From contig NZ_JADEKP010000002.1 of the NCBI RefSeq assembly GCF_015234215.1, positions 124,001-188,000 on the forward strand: a DNA stretch of 64,000 bases, read 5' to 3'. This stretch comes from Clostridium chrysemydis. GTDB lineage: Bacteria > Bacillota > Clostridia > Clostridiales > Clostridiaceae. The position numbers were made by a program, and so were the translations under genes. This document shows positions 1 through 9,134 of the stretch, one piece after another (within the stretch, counting starts at the first letter, position 1; each line of letters starts with the position of its first letter). The notes beneath the pieces were generated by a model that was given only the letters and a program-made list of their open reading frames with translations, was not told the DNA's origin and ran no database searches.

Positions 1-2
1 GA

Positions 3-30
3 GAAACTCCTTTTAGGAGTTTCTTTTTTT
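3..30 (+). terminator. Intrinsic terminator of a gene left of the window
   Basis: Inverted repeat GAAACTCC / GGAGTTTC with a 4-nt loop, followed by eight T. It must end a plus-strand transcript that enters from the left. Confidence 0.8.
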
Positions 31-974
31 GCATTTAGGCGAGGGTGGTACAAGCTCTGACGAAATCATGATTAAATTCTGATTGAATTTAGACTGAATT
101 GAGATAGAACTATGATAAAACTGAGTGTAGAAGCCTTAGTGATATGAAAGTACAAGACTTAGTGATATGAAAGTACAAGCCTTTTAGGGCGTTAGTAGTA
201 ATACATAGTTTGAAATATTTTAAGTTAACTATAGGAATGTTATATTCTAGTGTTGGTAGATCTAATAGAGTAGATATTATAGCTTAAAAAGGTATTTAAA
301 ATATATAAAACTAGTTTGTAATTGCGTTTATTAATTTAGTACAAATTAGTGAGATTTAGTATAAAACTTAGATAAACATATATATGATGTAGAAATTTTG
401 GGGGAATGTAGAAAAGGGGAGGACAAGCCTTTGGTAGAGTATAGTAAGAAAGATAAAAAAATTAACTATAGGAATGTTATATTCTAGTGTTGGTAATTGC
501 CTTTGGTGGATTAAATAGAAGTATAGAATAGACTTGTTTGTATTAAATTTCAATATAGAAGATTTAATGTTTAAGGACAAGCTATATTTGAGATCAAAAA
601 CATTTATCAAAAGTTAACTATAAGAATGTTATGGAAAATTGTTGGTATTTCAAAATGCAGGTAAAATTTAATTTAAAGTACTTAAAATTTCAGAGTATAG
701 TAGATGATATAACTTAAAAGATTTTTAATAGAATTAATAAAGCAGTTTAGTATATTTAGAAGTAATTTATAGATTTTATATATGTTTTTCAATCATTGGT
801 ATATATTTTAAGTGGGGAAGTGTACAAGCTTTTTGGTTAGAATAAAAAACCAACACAGTAGCATAACATTCAATTAGGTTTTTATAATTTTTTTATTTAT
901 AACATATATAACTAAAGGGTAAAATATTTTAAGAAATAAATTTCTAGGCTAAAAAGAATAAAATAAATAGTTAA
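31..974. repeat. Gene-free repeat array resembling transposon ends
   Basis: No credible gene is seen in this stretch. It holds three direct copies of a 34-bp sequence at 225-258, 462-495 and 614-647, the first two identical. Each contains GAATGTTAT or AATGTTAT and ends in TTGGTA. An inverted relative lies at 850-877. They share length, the start CTA, the core TGTTA and the end TTGGTA with the 30-bp terminal inverted repeats of the IS1595-like elements at 16431 and 38388. A 23-bp tandem duplication containing GATATGAAAGTACAAG lies at 135-179. ACAAG motifs recur at 50, 152, 175, 423, 577 and 824, like the GACAAG series inside the full elements. The array is probably decayed or non-autonomous element debris; no coding remnant was recognised. 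Confidence 0.6.
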
Positions 975-1005
975 AAGCCTCTGATTAAAGTTAAATCAGA
1001 GGCTT
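975..1005 (-). terminator. Hairpin, probable terminator after the MFS gene
   Basis: A 12-bp perfect inverted repeat (AAGCCTCTGATT / AATCAGAGGCTT) with a short T tract on the minus strand. It sits about 110 bases beyond the stop of the broken MFS gene. The weak T tract lowers certainty. Confidence 0.55.
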
Positions 1006-1112
1006 GTAGAATTTTGCTGCTTCTTTAAATTTTAAATGACAAATCTAAAAAAGCAGTTTTATATTAAAGGTAGATATAAAGGAAATTTATTAAAAATAAT
1101 TTTAAATTATTT

Positions 1113-2476
1113 TTAAGCGTGTGCTTGTCCGTCTGATGATCCTTCAAGTGCTATATCAGAATTAGCCTCTTCGTTATCATCTTCTGGTAGTCTATTATAT
1201 TTTTTCATGTAGATAACTAATAACATTACGCAAGCGATTGTATATATTATAGCTGTTATATAGTAAGCTTTTCCATAACCATTAGTTAAATTAAATATAA
1301 ACCTTTCTCCAATTAGCCCAGCTACTACTTGGGCTAACCCTTGTGCAACATAGATTACTGCGTTGTATGCTGGACGCGCTTCTTTATTTACAAATTCCAT
1401 AGGTAATGATTGTTGTACAGGTGAGGCTGCATTCATAAATCCAGAACGGAAGAATAAGCCTAAACCTACTGCCATTATCATATGTGTTCCAAAGGCAGCA
1501 CCATTAGCTATTATAAGCATAAATGGTATTGATACTAGTGATAACCCTCCTAAAGCACCAACTCTACCAAGTTTTTTAACTATCCAAGGCGATGCCATCA
1601 TAAAGATTACCATAGCAAAATATTGATATGATATAAGAGCTGATGTTGTAGCCCTATCAATACCCATCCTACTTAGGAAAACTGAAAAATATGGAGTTAT
1701 AAGTGAAGCACCAAATCTTATTAAGAATGAAAATACTATAAAGAAAAGTATGTATTTAGTTAAAAATGGTTTCCAATTAATTTTTTCTTTCTTTTTACTA
1801 GCATTTACATTCCTATAATCAGCTGGAATTTCTTTTATAAAAATAAGTGGAATTAAACATAATACCGCAACTACTGTGTAAATTAAAAGTGCATCTCTAT
1901 GTGCACCAACATAAGCATTTAACTGTAATGAATTAAACTTATCTACACTTTCTGTTAAAGTTTTTGCACTGTCATAGCTAACATGGAGCCTATCTGCAAA
2001 TCTTAAAGCTATAAGTTTACCTCCAGACCATGTACCTATAACCATACCAACAACGTTTGTCCACATAGTAGTTGAAAATACCTTATCCCTATCTTTTTCT
2101 GTTGTATAACAAGTTAAATAGGGAGATAAAATAGCATCAAACATACAAACACCTATCATAACTATAGAAGCTGATATTGCAATTATTAAAGGTGATGTAA
2201 ATTTTACTAAAATAATAGTTCCTATAATATAAAATACTGGTGAACATATCAATGTCTTTTTGTAGCCGAATTTAGGTATTACTAAAAGAAGTATAGCACC
2301 CCGTAAAAGCCTATTCCCATAATTACAGACATACCTGCTGCAATTGTTTTAGTTGCTGGGTCAGCATCTAAAAAGGTAACCATAGTATCTAAGGTAACAC
2401 CTCCTAAAACACCCATAAAAACATAAGAGATAATGAAAATTATACTGTTTATCTTAGATCTCCTATCTATATCCAA
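1113..2476 (-). pseudogene. MFS transporter, frameshifted after about 60 codons
   Basis: Two adjacent minus-strand frames together make one 12-helix major facilitator protein of about 454 residues. The N-terminal part (2282-2476) starts with TTG behind AAGGAGTG, holds about 1.5 membrane helices and ends ...GIGFYG. The second frame continues upstream of any start codon as ...GAILLLVIPKFGYKK and then runs 379 residues with many hydrophobic helices and a charged C-tail. The frames join at a run of four C (plus strand 2299-2302); one extra base there restores a single ORF reading ...GFYGGAILLLVIPKFG. It may be a real single-base deletion, slippage or a sequencing error. The substrate is unknown. 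The gene stands alone, far from trpS, with no partner enzyme nearby. Confidence 0.75.
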
Positions 2477-2615
2477 AAAGTATCACTCCTTTTATTAATT
2501 AAAGTTAAAATTAAGTCTTAATATAAGGATACTCTTCTCATAAATTGAAGTAAATTCTAAAAATGTAAACAAAGTAAACATTTACAATAAAAAGGGTGAA
2601 TATTAGATTAATATA

Positions 2616-2646
2616 AAAAGAAACCCTCCTAGAAAAGGAGAGTTTC
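2616..2646 (-). terminator. Terminator of trpS
   Basis: Inverted repeat (GAAACTCTCCT / AGGAGGGTTTC as read on the minus strand, one mismatch) followed by a T tract, 35 bases after the trpS stop. Confidence 0.85.
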
Positions 2647-2680
2647 TTTCAAAATTTCATAGTGCATATTTAAAATAAAA

Positions 2681-3685
2681 TTATCTTGGGATAAATCCTA
2701 TTTTCTTTTGCATTTTGCGTAGGGTTTTAGTTGATACATAAGATGCTTTTTCTGCACCTTGTTTATAGATAGTTTCTAAAGCTTTTTTGTCGCTCATTAA
2801 AGCTTTAACTTTTTCTTGGATTGGCGATAATTCACCTATAATAGCATTTGCAGCATCTTCTTTAAGGTCTGCATATCCTTTGCCTTCGTAGTCTTTTACA
2901 AGGTCTAAAGGAGAAACTCCTTTTATAGCTGATATTATATCAAGAAGGTTTTTAACTCCAGGTTGTTCGTCAGTGTAGTTAATAACACCTAAACTATCTG
3001 TTACGGCTCTTGAAATTTTCTTTCTTATAACTTCTGGTGGGTCCATTATAAGAATAAATGAATTTACGTTATCGTCTGATTTAGACATTTTTTTAGTTGG
3101 CTCTTGAAGACTCATAACTTTAGCACCTATTTTTGGAGTGTACCCTTCAGGGATAGCAAAAGTAGGGCTGTAAGTGTTATTAAATCTTGTTGCTATATCA
3201 CGTGCTAATTCTAAATGTTGAAGTTGGTCTTTGCCAACTGGAACTAGATTAGTTTGGTATAGCAAGATGTCTGCTGCCATAAGTACAGGATAAGTGAATA
3301 ATCCAGCCCCTATAGAATCACCAGCTTTTTGAGATTTATCTTTGTATTGAGTCATTCTTGATAGTTCACCTACGTATGAGTTACAAGTTAAAAGCCAAGC
3401 AGCTTCTGAATGTGCTGGTACGTGTGATTGAATGAAGAATGTGTTCTTTTCAGGGTCTATACCAGATGCTATATATATTGAAAGCAGTTCAAGAGTTCTT
3501 CTTCTTAAATCTGCAGGTTTTTGACGTACAGTTATTGCGTGTAAATCAACAACACAGAAGTAGCAGTCATATTCTTCTTGCAAGTTTACCCAGTTTTTAA
3601 GGGCCCCTAAATAGTTTCCTAGAGTAAGCTCACCAGAAGGTTGCATGCCACTAAAGATTACTTTTTTTGAATCTGTGTTTTCCAT
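2681..3685 (-). CDS. trpS: Tryptophan--tRNA ligase
   Basis: This class I aminoacyl-tRNA synthetase charges tRNA-Trp in the cytoplasm. The 334-residue length is typical. Near the N-terminus, SGMQPSGELTLGNYLGAL carries the HIGH-type signature of the Trp/Tyr subclass. KKMSKSDDN in the middle is the KMSKS loop that binds ATP. The start is taken at the ATG nine bases after AAGGAG; a TTG three codons earlier would sit directly against the ribosome binding site. A perfect sigma-A promoter lies just upstream (3719-3747). No T-box leader is visible, which is notable because trpS is often T-box controlled in Firmicutes. The gene is monocistronic, with its own terminator. Confidence 0.97.
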   Translation of the reverse strand: MENTDSKKVIFSGMQPSGELTLGNYLGALKNWVNLQEEYDCYFCVVDLHAITVRQKPADLRRRTLELLSIYIASGIDPEKNTFFIQSHVPAHSEAAWLLTCNSYVGELSRMTQYKDKSQKAGDSIGAGLFTYPVLMAADILLYQTNLVPVGKDQLQHLELARDIATRFNNTYSPTFAIPEGYTPKIGAKVMSLQEPTKKMSKSDDNVNSFILIMDPPEVIRKKISRAVTDSLGVINYTDEQPGVKNLLDIISAIKGVSPLDLVKDYEGKGYADLKEDAANAIIGELSPIQEKVKALMSDKKALETIYKQGAEKASYVSTKTLRKMQKKIGFIPR

Positions 3686-3718
3686 TAAATTCAACTCCTT
3701 TTTAGTTATATAATATAA

Positions 3719-3747
3719 ATTATAAAATCGTTATCTTATTATGTCAA
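3719..3747 (-). promoter_or_regulatory. Sigma-A promoter of trpS
   Basis: On the minus strand, TTGACA (3742-3747) and TATAAT (3719-3724) are both perfect consensus and lie 17 bases apart. The -10 box is about 34 bases upstream of the trpS ATG. Confidence 0.85.
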
Positions 3748-3797
3748 TTTGATGTAAAGTTATCAAATTTTCAAGGGTATTTTAAATAAGGATAAAC

Positions 3798-3822
3798 AAA
3801 AACCCTAGCAAAATTGCTAGGG
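3798..3822 (-). terminator. Terminator of the zinc-ribbon gene
   Basis: Perfect 9-bp stem CCCTAGCAA / TTGCTAGGG followed on the minus strand by TTTTTG. It separates the small zinc-ribbon gene from trpS. Confidence 0.8.
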
Positions 3823-3842
3823 CACTAATAGAAAAGCTAAAA

Positions 3843-3998
3843 TTATCTGTTGTTTCTTTCAGCTTTTCTTTTTCTTCTACAATCAAGACATCTAACTGGC
3901 TCGTTATCGAATCCTTTTTCTTTAAAGAATTCTTGCTCACCTACAGTGAATACGAATTCAGCTCCGCAGTCTTTACATACTAATTTCTTATCTTCCAT
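3843..3998 (-). CDS. Small zinc-ribbon protein (zf-trcl type)
   Basis: The product has 51 residues and starts MEDKKLVCKDCGAEFVFT. Two CxxC pairs, KLVCKDCG and VRCLDCRRKRK, form a likely four-cysteine zinc ribbon, with a basic C-terminus (RRKRKAERNN). GGAGG lies 9 bases upstream of the ATG. Small proteins with this layout are common in clostridia and are annotated as zinc-binding proteins of the zf-trcl group; the function is unknown. It is monocistronic with its own terminator. Recognition of the zinc ribbon is firm; the cellular role is not. Confidence 0.9.
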   Translation of the reverse strand: MEDKKLVCKDCGAEFVFTVGEQEFFKEKGFDNEPVRCLDCRRKRKAERNNR

Positions 3999-4181
3999 TT
4001 TGAAATACCTCCTTAAAAACTAATAGGAAAATTAACTTTGATAATTTCTAAACCTTAGCTTTAAGGGGATAGTTATTATCTTAGAGAAATGTCCTATTTG
4101 ATACACATATATTATATCATATTTTTAAAAAAAATGGTAATAATTTTTAAGTTAAAATTCTAGTTAAAGAGGCTAAAATAG

Positions 4182-5255
4182 TTAATTTTTTTTAGAGGAC
4201 TTGAAGTAGTATATACTATAGGTCAAAAGTGGGATGACAAGCAGTGTTAAGAGCGCAAAGAGCTGGTAAAAATTAAGGATATAAAAGAGTCTATACTGCT
4301 TAGTTCCAACTAAATATGATATAACAAATACTAAAATAGAGAACACTATTGAAAATGTTTTCTTGCTGTTAATTTTATCTTTGTATAAATATATAATTGC
4401 TGTTGCGCAAAGAAGGTATTTTATAAACCAATTACACACAGTTCTAAATAGAAACATCAAGTTTCCAAACTCAATAAATCCATAAAGTTGAACTCTTTGA
4501 GATTGTATAAACTCTGGGTAAAAAATGTTAGTAGCTCTATTTGGACCAAATGTTGAAATTACTGAAAGAACACTACTAGAGCTAATTAAAATTATAAGAA
4601 TAGAAGTGACGATTGAATACTTTAAAATTTTTCTATCATCTTTTAAAAGTTTAAGGTATGGCAAAAATATAAAAACACAAGAAAGCCCACCTAAAGAAAA
4701 CAATAAAGTAATTAAAAAGTCGCTTAAAACTGTTTGACCAAGGATTGGCATTATGTAATCTATTTTTATGTATTCATAAAGAAATATAAATAGAAGAATA
4801 TTATTTATAAATACTGCAATAACTATTAAAACTGTAATAGATAAAATACTCCTAAAAGATTTAGTTATAGCGTATCCAGCCGGTACTATAAAAAATAGTA
4901 AGCAGTACCAGTAGGGAGTTTCTAAAAATATGTTTGTGTGGATAGAGCTACTCTCAACTGAAGCTGTCTCAATACAAGTTATAAATAAACCAACTGCAAA
5001 CAAAAAGCAAAGAATTTTGCTTAAAAATTTAGGATAAGTTTTATCTAATACCTCTTTAAAATTAAAGGAGTCAGTCTTTTTTGAAACATAAAGTACGAAA
5101 AACAAACAAAGGGAAATGATGACTCCAGCTAAAAGCACAGCTATCCAAGTATCTCTGCCCCCTAAATTTATAAAAAGAGAAGAGTAAGTTCTAAGGCTTA
5201 TAGTAGAGATTGCAAAAATTATTATCATAAGGTGTTTAGTTGTGATTTTGTTCAA
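4182..5255 (-). CDS. gerKB: Spore germination permease subunit GerKB
   Basis: GerB-type subunit of a nutrient germinant receptor in the spore inner membrane, belonging to the amino acid permease superfamily. The 357 residues are almost entirely hydrophobic with about ten predicted helices, beginning NKITTKHLMIIIFAISTISLR. The TTG start at 5255 is preferred because it lies 7 bases after GGAG; the upstream in-frame GTG overlaps the ribosome binding site. The gene is divergent from gerKA-gerKC. That split arrangement is known for the gerK locus of Clostridium perfringens, so the K names are used by analogy. The germinant ligand cannot be read from the sequence. Confidence 0.9.
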   Translation of the reverse strand: MNKITTKHLMIIIFAISTISLRTYSSLFINLGGRDTWIAVLLAGVIISLCLFFVLYVSKKTDSFNFKEVLDKTYPKFLSKILCFLFAVGLFITCIETASVESSSIHTNIFLETPYWYCLLFFIVPAGYAITKSFRSILSITVLIVIAVFINNILLFIFLYEYIKIDYIMPILGQTVLSDFLITLLFSLGGLSCVFIFLPYLKLLKDDRKILKYSIVTSILIILISSSSVLSVISTFGPNRATNIFYPEFIQSQRVQLYGFIEFGNLMFLFRTVCNWFIKYLLCATAIIYLYKDKINSKKTFSIVFSILVFVISYLVGTKQYRLFYILNFYQLFALLTLLVIPLLTYSIYYFKSSKKN

Positions 5256-5376
5256 ATTTCTCACTCCTTTTTAGAAAAAATTAAATACACAAAATTAGTA
5301 TTTACATAAATGTGAATATTAAACATAGATAAAGGAATAATATTTTTATAGCAAATTAGAAATTGGAGGGAGAGTT

Positions 5377-6801
5377 ATGGGCAAGTCATTAGATTATATA
5401 AAAAGAAGATTTTCAGATTGCTTTGATGTAAAGTATAGGGAAATTGAAGGTGTACTTGGAAAGACAACTTTAGTATTTATTGATAATCTTTGTAGTACTG
5501 AATTTATAAGTGATTACATAGTAAGTCCTATCAAAAATAGAGAATATCCTTGTAAAGATTTAGATGAACTTATAACTAATGTTTTAGAGATTAATCTAGC
5601 AAGTTACGTTAAAAATAAGAGAGACTTAGACGATGCTATGCTTCATATATTATCTGGGGATGTAGTTATATTTGTAGAAGGGTATGAAGATATAATCTAT
5701 TGCGAAGCTAAGGGGTTTGTAAGAAGAGGAATTGGGATTCCTGAAACAGAAGCTGTCGTTAAGGGACCTAGAGAAGGGTTTAATGAGCTGTTTGTTGATA
5801 ATATCTCATTAATCAGAAGGAAAATCAAAAATCCAGATTTAAAGTTTGAACCTATATACGTTGGAAATAAGAGTCAAACTGTAGTTTGTCTAGGGTATAT
5901 AAAAGGGGTTGCAAAAGATGATCTTGTAAAAGAAGTAAAAGATATCGTTAAAAATTTAGATGCAGAGTTTTTATTAGATACAAATTATGTAGAAGATAAA
6001 TTAAAGGGTTCACAGTCTGTTTTTGATACAGTAGGATACTCTGAAAAACCAGATGAAGTTGCATCTAAAATAATGGAGGGAAGAATAGCTATTTTAGTTG
6101 ATGGAACTCCATTTGTTATAACAGTTCCATATTTCTTTTTAGAGAATTTTCAAGCACCTGATGATTATTACTTAAATAGAAAGTTTGCAAATTTCACTAG
6201 AATTTTAAGATGGATAGCTTTCTTTTTAGCAACATTTCTTCCTGCATTTTATGTTGCAGTTGTTACATATCACTTTGGACTTATTCCATCTTTATTTTTG
6301 TTTAGGCTTGCAGTATCTAGAGCTGGAATACCTCTTCCAACAATAATAGAGGTTTTAATTATGATGATAACTTTTCAGATTATTAAAGAAGCAGGACTCA
6401 GACTTCCTCAGCCTATAGGAAGTGCTATGAGTATTGTATCTGGACTTATTTTAGGAGAAGCCGCAGTTGGGGCTGGGATTGCATCTAGGATAACAGTTAT
6501 AGTGGTTTCTTTAAGCATGATAAGCTACTTCTTAATTCCTAAACTATACAGTTCAGTTACCTTATCAGCATTAACCTTTGTTATAGTTAGTTCTTTGTTT
6601 GGGCTTCCGGGATTGTTTGTATCTATTATCATATTTTTTATGAACTTAGCTGACTTAGATAGTATGGGATATTCGTATCTTTTCCCTATAGGAAGCAAAG
6701 AAAACTATTCATTTAGAGATACTATTTTAAGAGGAAAGTTAGATAGGATCTCTAGAACTATAGTTAGGGAGGATGGAAAAAATGAAAAGGAAAATAAGTA
6801 A
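5377..6801 (+). CDS. gerKA: Spore germination receptor subunit GerKA
   Basis: GerA-family subunit of the germinant receptor, 474 residues. A hydrophilic N-terminal domain (about 1-270) is followed by the membrane part, starting near NRKFANFTRILRWIAFFLATFLPAFY. The conserved AVSRAGIPLPTIIEVLIM segment and the FLIPKLY and SYLFPIG stretches are characteristic. GGAGGG lies 6 bases upstream of the ATG. Its 3' end overlaps gerKC by about 20 bases, so the two should be co-translated. The divergent intergenic space to gerKB is only about 120 bases and should hold forespore promoters; a TGAATA ... AATAATA pair upstream is compatible with sigma-G but is not convincing alone. Confidence 0.95.
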   Translation: MGKSLDYIKRRFSDCFDVKYREIEGVLGKTTLVFIDNLCSTEFISDYIVSPIKNREYPCKDLDELITNVLEINLASYVKNKRDLDDAMLHILSGDVVIFVEGYEDIIYCEAKGFVRRGIGIPETEAVVKGPREGFNELFVDNISLIRRKIKNPDLKFEPIYVGNKSQTVVCLGYIKGVAKDDLVKEVKDIVKNLDAEFLLDTNYVEDKLKGSQSVFDTVGYSEKPDEVASKIMEGRIAILVDGTPFVITVPYFFLENFQAPDDYYLNRKFANFTRILRWIAFFLATFLPAFYVAVVTYHFGLIPSLFLFRLAVSRAGIPLPTIIEVLIMMITFQIIKEAGLRLPQPIGSAMSIVSGLILGEAAVGAGIASRITVIVVSLSMISYFLIPKLYSSVTLSALTFVIVSSLFGLPGLFVSIIIFFMNLADLDSMGYSYLFPIGSKENYSFRDTILRGKLDRISRTIVREDGKNEKENK

Positions 6802-7903
6802 AGTTTTATTAATCGTATTTATATTACCTTTAATTATTTCAGGATGTTATAACTATAGAGAAATAAACTTAGTAACATTTACAACAAGCATAATTTTTGA
6901 TATAGATGACGTAGGGAATGTTATAACTTATATGGATTGCGTAAGGCCCTACAGAAACGAAAACGAATCGTCAGATAGTGGTAAAAGAATTATTTATAAA
7001 GGAAAAGGAAAAACAGCATTAGAGGCTATAAGAGACTTAAATATGGCTGCTAGTTATAAAATAAATTTCTCTCAAAATAGAGCTTTGATTTTTACAGAAA
7101 CTGCAGCAAGGCAAGGGATAGATAAATTTTTAAGTTTAATTAACAACGATCAAGAGTTTCAAGCAAAGCCTTATGCATTTGTTTATTTTGGAGATGTAGA
7201 TGAACTTTTAAACATAACTGCAAGTGATGAAGAGTATCTTGGAGTATTTTTAAATGATTTAGTTCAAAAAAACAAAGTTAATTCTAGAACTATAGCAACA
7301 AACATTAGTGATTATTTAGCAGAAAGCCAAATAGGATCTGACTACGCCCTTTTAGGTGCTTTAGAACTTCGTGAAGATTTAGGGCAAAAGAGAGTTGAAT
7401 TAAAGGGTGGAGTTCTTATGAAAAATAGCATTATGCTAGAAAAAATAGATGTGACAGAAGGGCTTAGTTATAATTTCCTTATGAATAATTTAAGTGCTGG
7501 AACTCTTGAGATTCCAAACCCTCAAATGAAAGAAGGGTTTATAACTTTAGAAATTTTAAACAATAAAACTAAAACAGATATAGAATACGATGGAAGCCGG
7601 GTTTTATTAACTAAAAAGATTAAAACTAGGGTTGTTTTAGCAGAAGAACAAGGAAGGTTTATATACAATAGAGAAGCTATAAAAAAATTAGAAGAGGAAG
7701 AAGAAAAAAGGCTTGCACTATACCTTCACTCATTCTTTGATAAATTCAATAAAAAGAATATCGATATCTTAGGAATAGAACATACCTTAGAAAAAAAATA
7801 TCCAAAACTTATAGTTAATAATATGCTTTCAAAAATTGATTTAAAGATAGATGTGGACGTAAATATAGAAGGAAGTAATAGGGTGAAAAATAGCACTATA
7901 TAA
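6782..7903 (+). CDS. gerKC: Spore germination lipoprotein GerKC
   Basis: GerC-family lipoprotein of the germinant receptor, anchored to the outer face of the spore inner membrane. The N-terminus MKRKISKVLLIVFILPLIIS is a signal peptide ending in a lipobox, with Cys at about residue 23 (SGCYNYREI). The mature part has the usual GerC sequence NLVTFTTSIIFDIDD and a mixed alpha/beta C-terminus, 373 residues in all. The second in-frame ATG (6782) is chosen because it is 9 bases after GGGAGG and places the KRK motif at the N-terminus; the ATG at 6773 is too close to the ribosome binding site. The gene is translationally coupled to gerKA. Confidence 0.93.
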   Translation: MKRKISKVLLIVFILPLIISGCYNYREINLVTFTTSIIFDIDDVGNVITYMDCVRPYRNENESSDSGKRIIYKGKGKTALEAIRDLNMAASYKINFSQNRALIFTETAARQGIDKFLSLINNDQEFQAKPYAFVYFGDVDELLNITASDEEYLGVFLNDLVQKNKVNSRTIATNISDYLAESQIGSDYALLGALELREDLGQKRVELKGGVLMKNSIMLEKIDVTEGLSYNFLMNNLSAGTLEIPNPQMKEGFITLEILNNKTKTDIEYDGSRVLLTKKIKTRVVLAEEQGRFIYNREAIKKLEEEEEKRLALYLHSFFDKFNKKNIDILGIEHTLEKKYPKLIVNNMLSKIDLKIDVDVNIEGSNRVKNSTI

Positions 7904-7914
7904 ATTAGTAAACA

Positions 7915-7930
7915 TTTGATAAATATCAAA
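7915..7930. repeat. 16-bp perfect palindrome before the cyclase gene
   Basis: TTTGATAAATATCAAA is a perfect dyad between gerKC and the diguanylate cyclase. It has no T tract and is AT-rich, so it could be an operator or a chance dyad. Confidence 0.35.
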
Positions 7931-7981
7931 ATTAAGGTTATTATATACTCATAAACATTTATATTTGGTGTGGGGGAAATA

Positions 7982-9058
7982 ATGGATAAATATAAAGAAC
8001 GGTATGAGGAATTAAAGAAAGAGTACGAGGGATATCAAAAAGTTGTAGAAGACAATATGCAACAAATCAATACAAGAAACATTAAACTAGAAAAAGATAT
8101 TGATGCATTAGTAAATATAGTAGAAATAAGTAAATACGTTAACTCGTATTTAAGTAGTAAAAATTTAGTCTCTATGATAAATGATATGATAGTCGGACTT
8201 TTAGGGGTATCTCATTCTACAATTCTTCTAGAAGAAAATGGTGAATTAAAGGTAAAAGCAACTAACATTAGAGATGGTGATATAGTTTTAAATGAAGAAG
8301 AAATATTTTACATAAAAAATAAAAAAGAATTTTTATTTAATTCAGATAAACCTTTAAGATCTTACGAGAAGTATGGAGTAGCAGTAAGGTCTATAATGGG
8401 AGTTCCTATCAAAATTAGAAGTAAATTTATAGGATACATAATAGTTGATAGCGCAATTAAAAATTCTTTAAATGAAGACCAAAAAGTATTTTTAACATCT
8501 ATATCAAACCAAATAGCTATTTCTATTGAAAATGCAATGCTTTATAAAGAATTAAAAGATTTAACTAAAAGAGATCCTCTAATTGGGATTTACAACAGAA
8601 AGTACTTTTTTCAAAAGATAAGCGAATACGTAGAATTTAATGACAATCCTTATGCGGTTGTTATGATAGATTTAGATAATTTTAAAAAGTTTAATGATAC
8701 TTACGGTCACCAATTTGGTGACGAAGTTTTAATTCAAACTAGCAAACTAATTTTAAGTAAATTAGATAAAAGAGCTATTCTTGCAAGGTATGGAGGAGAA
8801 GAATTAGCAATTTTTATAAAAGATATAAAGAGCACAGAAGAGATTTACGAAAAGGTTGAAGATATAAGAAAATCTATAGAAGAAAATATAATAGAAATGG
8901 ATGAAGATAAAGCTAGTATTACAGCAAGCTTTGGAATAGGATTTTATCCAATCGACGGTAAAAATTTAACTAAAGTAATTAAAAAGGCAGATATACTTCT
9001 TTATAGAGCTAAATCATCTGGAAAAAACAAAGTTATAATTAGTGACTTTATTATTTAG
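7982..9058 (+). CDS. GAF-GGDEF diguanylate cyclase
   Basis: Predicted soluble enzyme making cyclic di-GMP from two GTP. Residues 1-45 are a charged coiled coil (KERYEELKKEYEGYQ...). About 50-185 form a GAF sensor domain (GVSHSTILLEENGELKVKA ... FLTSISNQIAISIENAML). The C-terminal GGDEF domain starts at LTKRDPLIGIYNRKYF. The active-site signature reads RYGGEELAIF, a GGEEL variant still compatible with catalysis. No EAL domain, membrane helix or RxxD inhibitory site was noticed. The ATG at 7982 after GGGGG is chosen over a GTG four codons upstream. It is a single gene with its own terminator. The GAF ligand is unknown. Confidence 0.93.
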   Translation: MDKYKERYEELKKEYEGYQKVVEDNMQQINTRNIKLEKDIDALVNIVEISKYVNSYLSSKNLVSMINDMIVGLLGVSHSTILLEENGELKVKATNIRDGDIVLNEEEIFYIKNKKEFLFNSDKPLRSYEKYGVAVRSIMGVPIKIRSKFIGYIIVDSAIKNSLNEDQKVFLTSISNQIAISIENAMLYKELKDLTKRDPLIGIYNRKYFFQKISEYVEFNDNPYAVVMIDLDNFKKFNDTYGHQFGDEVLIQTSKLILSKLDKRAILARYGGEELAIFIKDIKSTEEIYEKVEDIRKSIEENIIEMDEDKASITASFGIGFYPIDGKNLTKVIKKADILLYRAKSSGKNKVIISDFII

Positions 9059-9087
9059 ATATGCAAACATTTGCATATCTTTTTTTG
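9057..9087 (+). terminator. Terminator of the diguanylate cyclase gene
   Basis: 11-bp stem AGATATGCAAA / TTTGCATATCT with a 2-nt loop, then T(8). The stem begins at the stop codon. Confidence 0.85.
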
Positions 9088-9134
9088 TTATGAATATAAA
9101 TTAACTATAACTATAAATAAGGAGTGGTCCTAAG

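Noticed and set aside
368-610. Minus-strand frame of 80 codons in the repeat array
   Set aside because: Runs across two of the 34-bp repeats, has Phe/Leu/Ile-rich AT-driven composition and no ribosome binding site.
3686-3842. T-box leader upstream of trpS
   Set aside because: Looked for the conserved T-box AGGGTGGNACCGCG and specifier layout; only a standard promoter and a 35-base leader are present.
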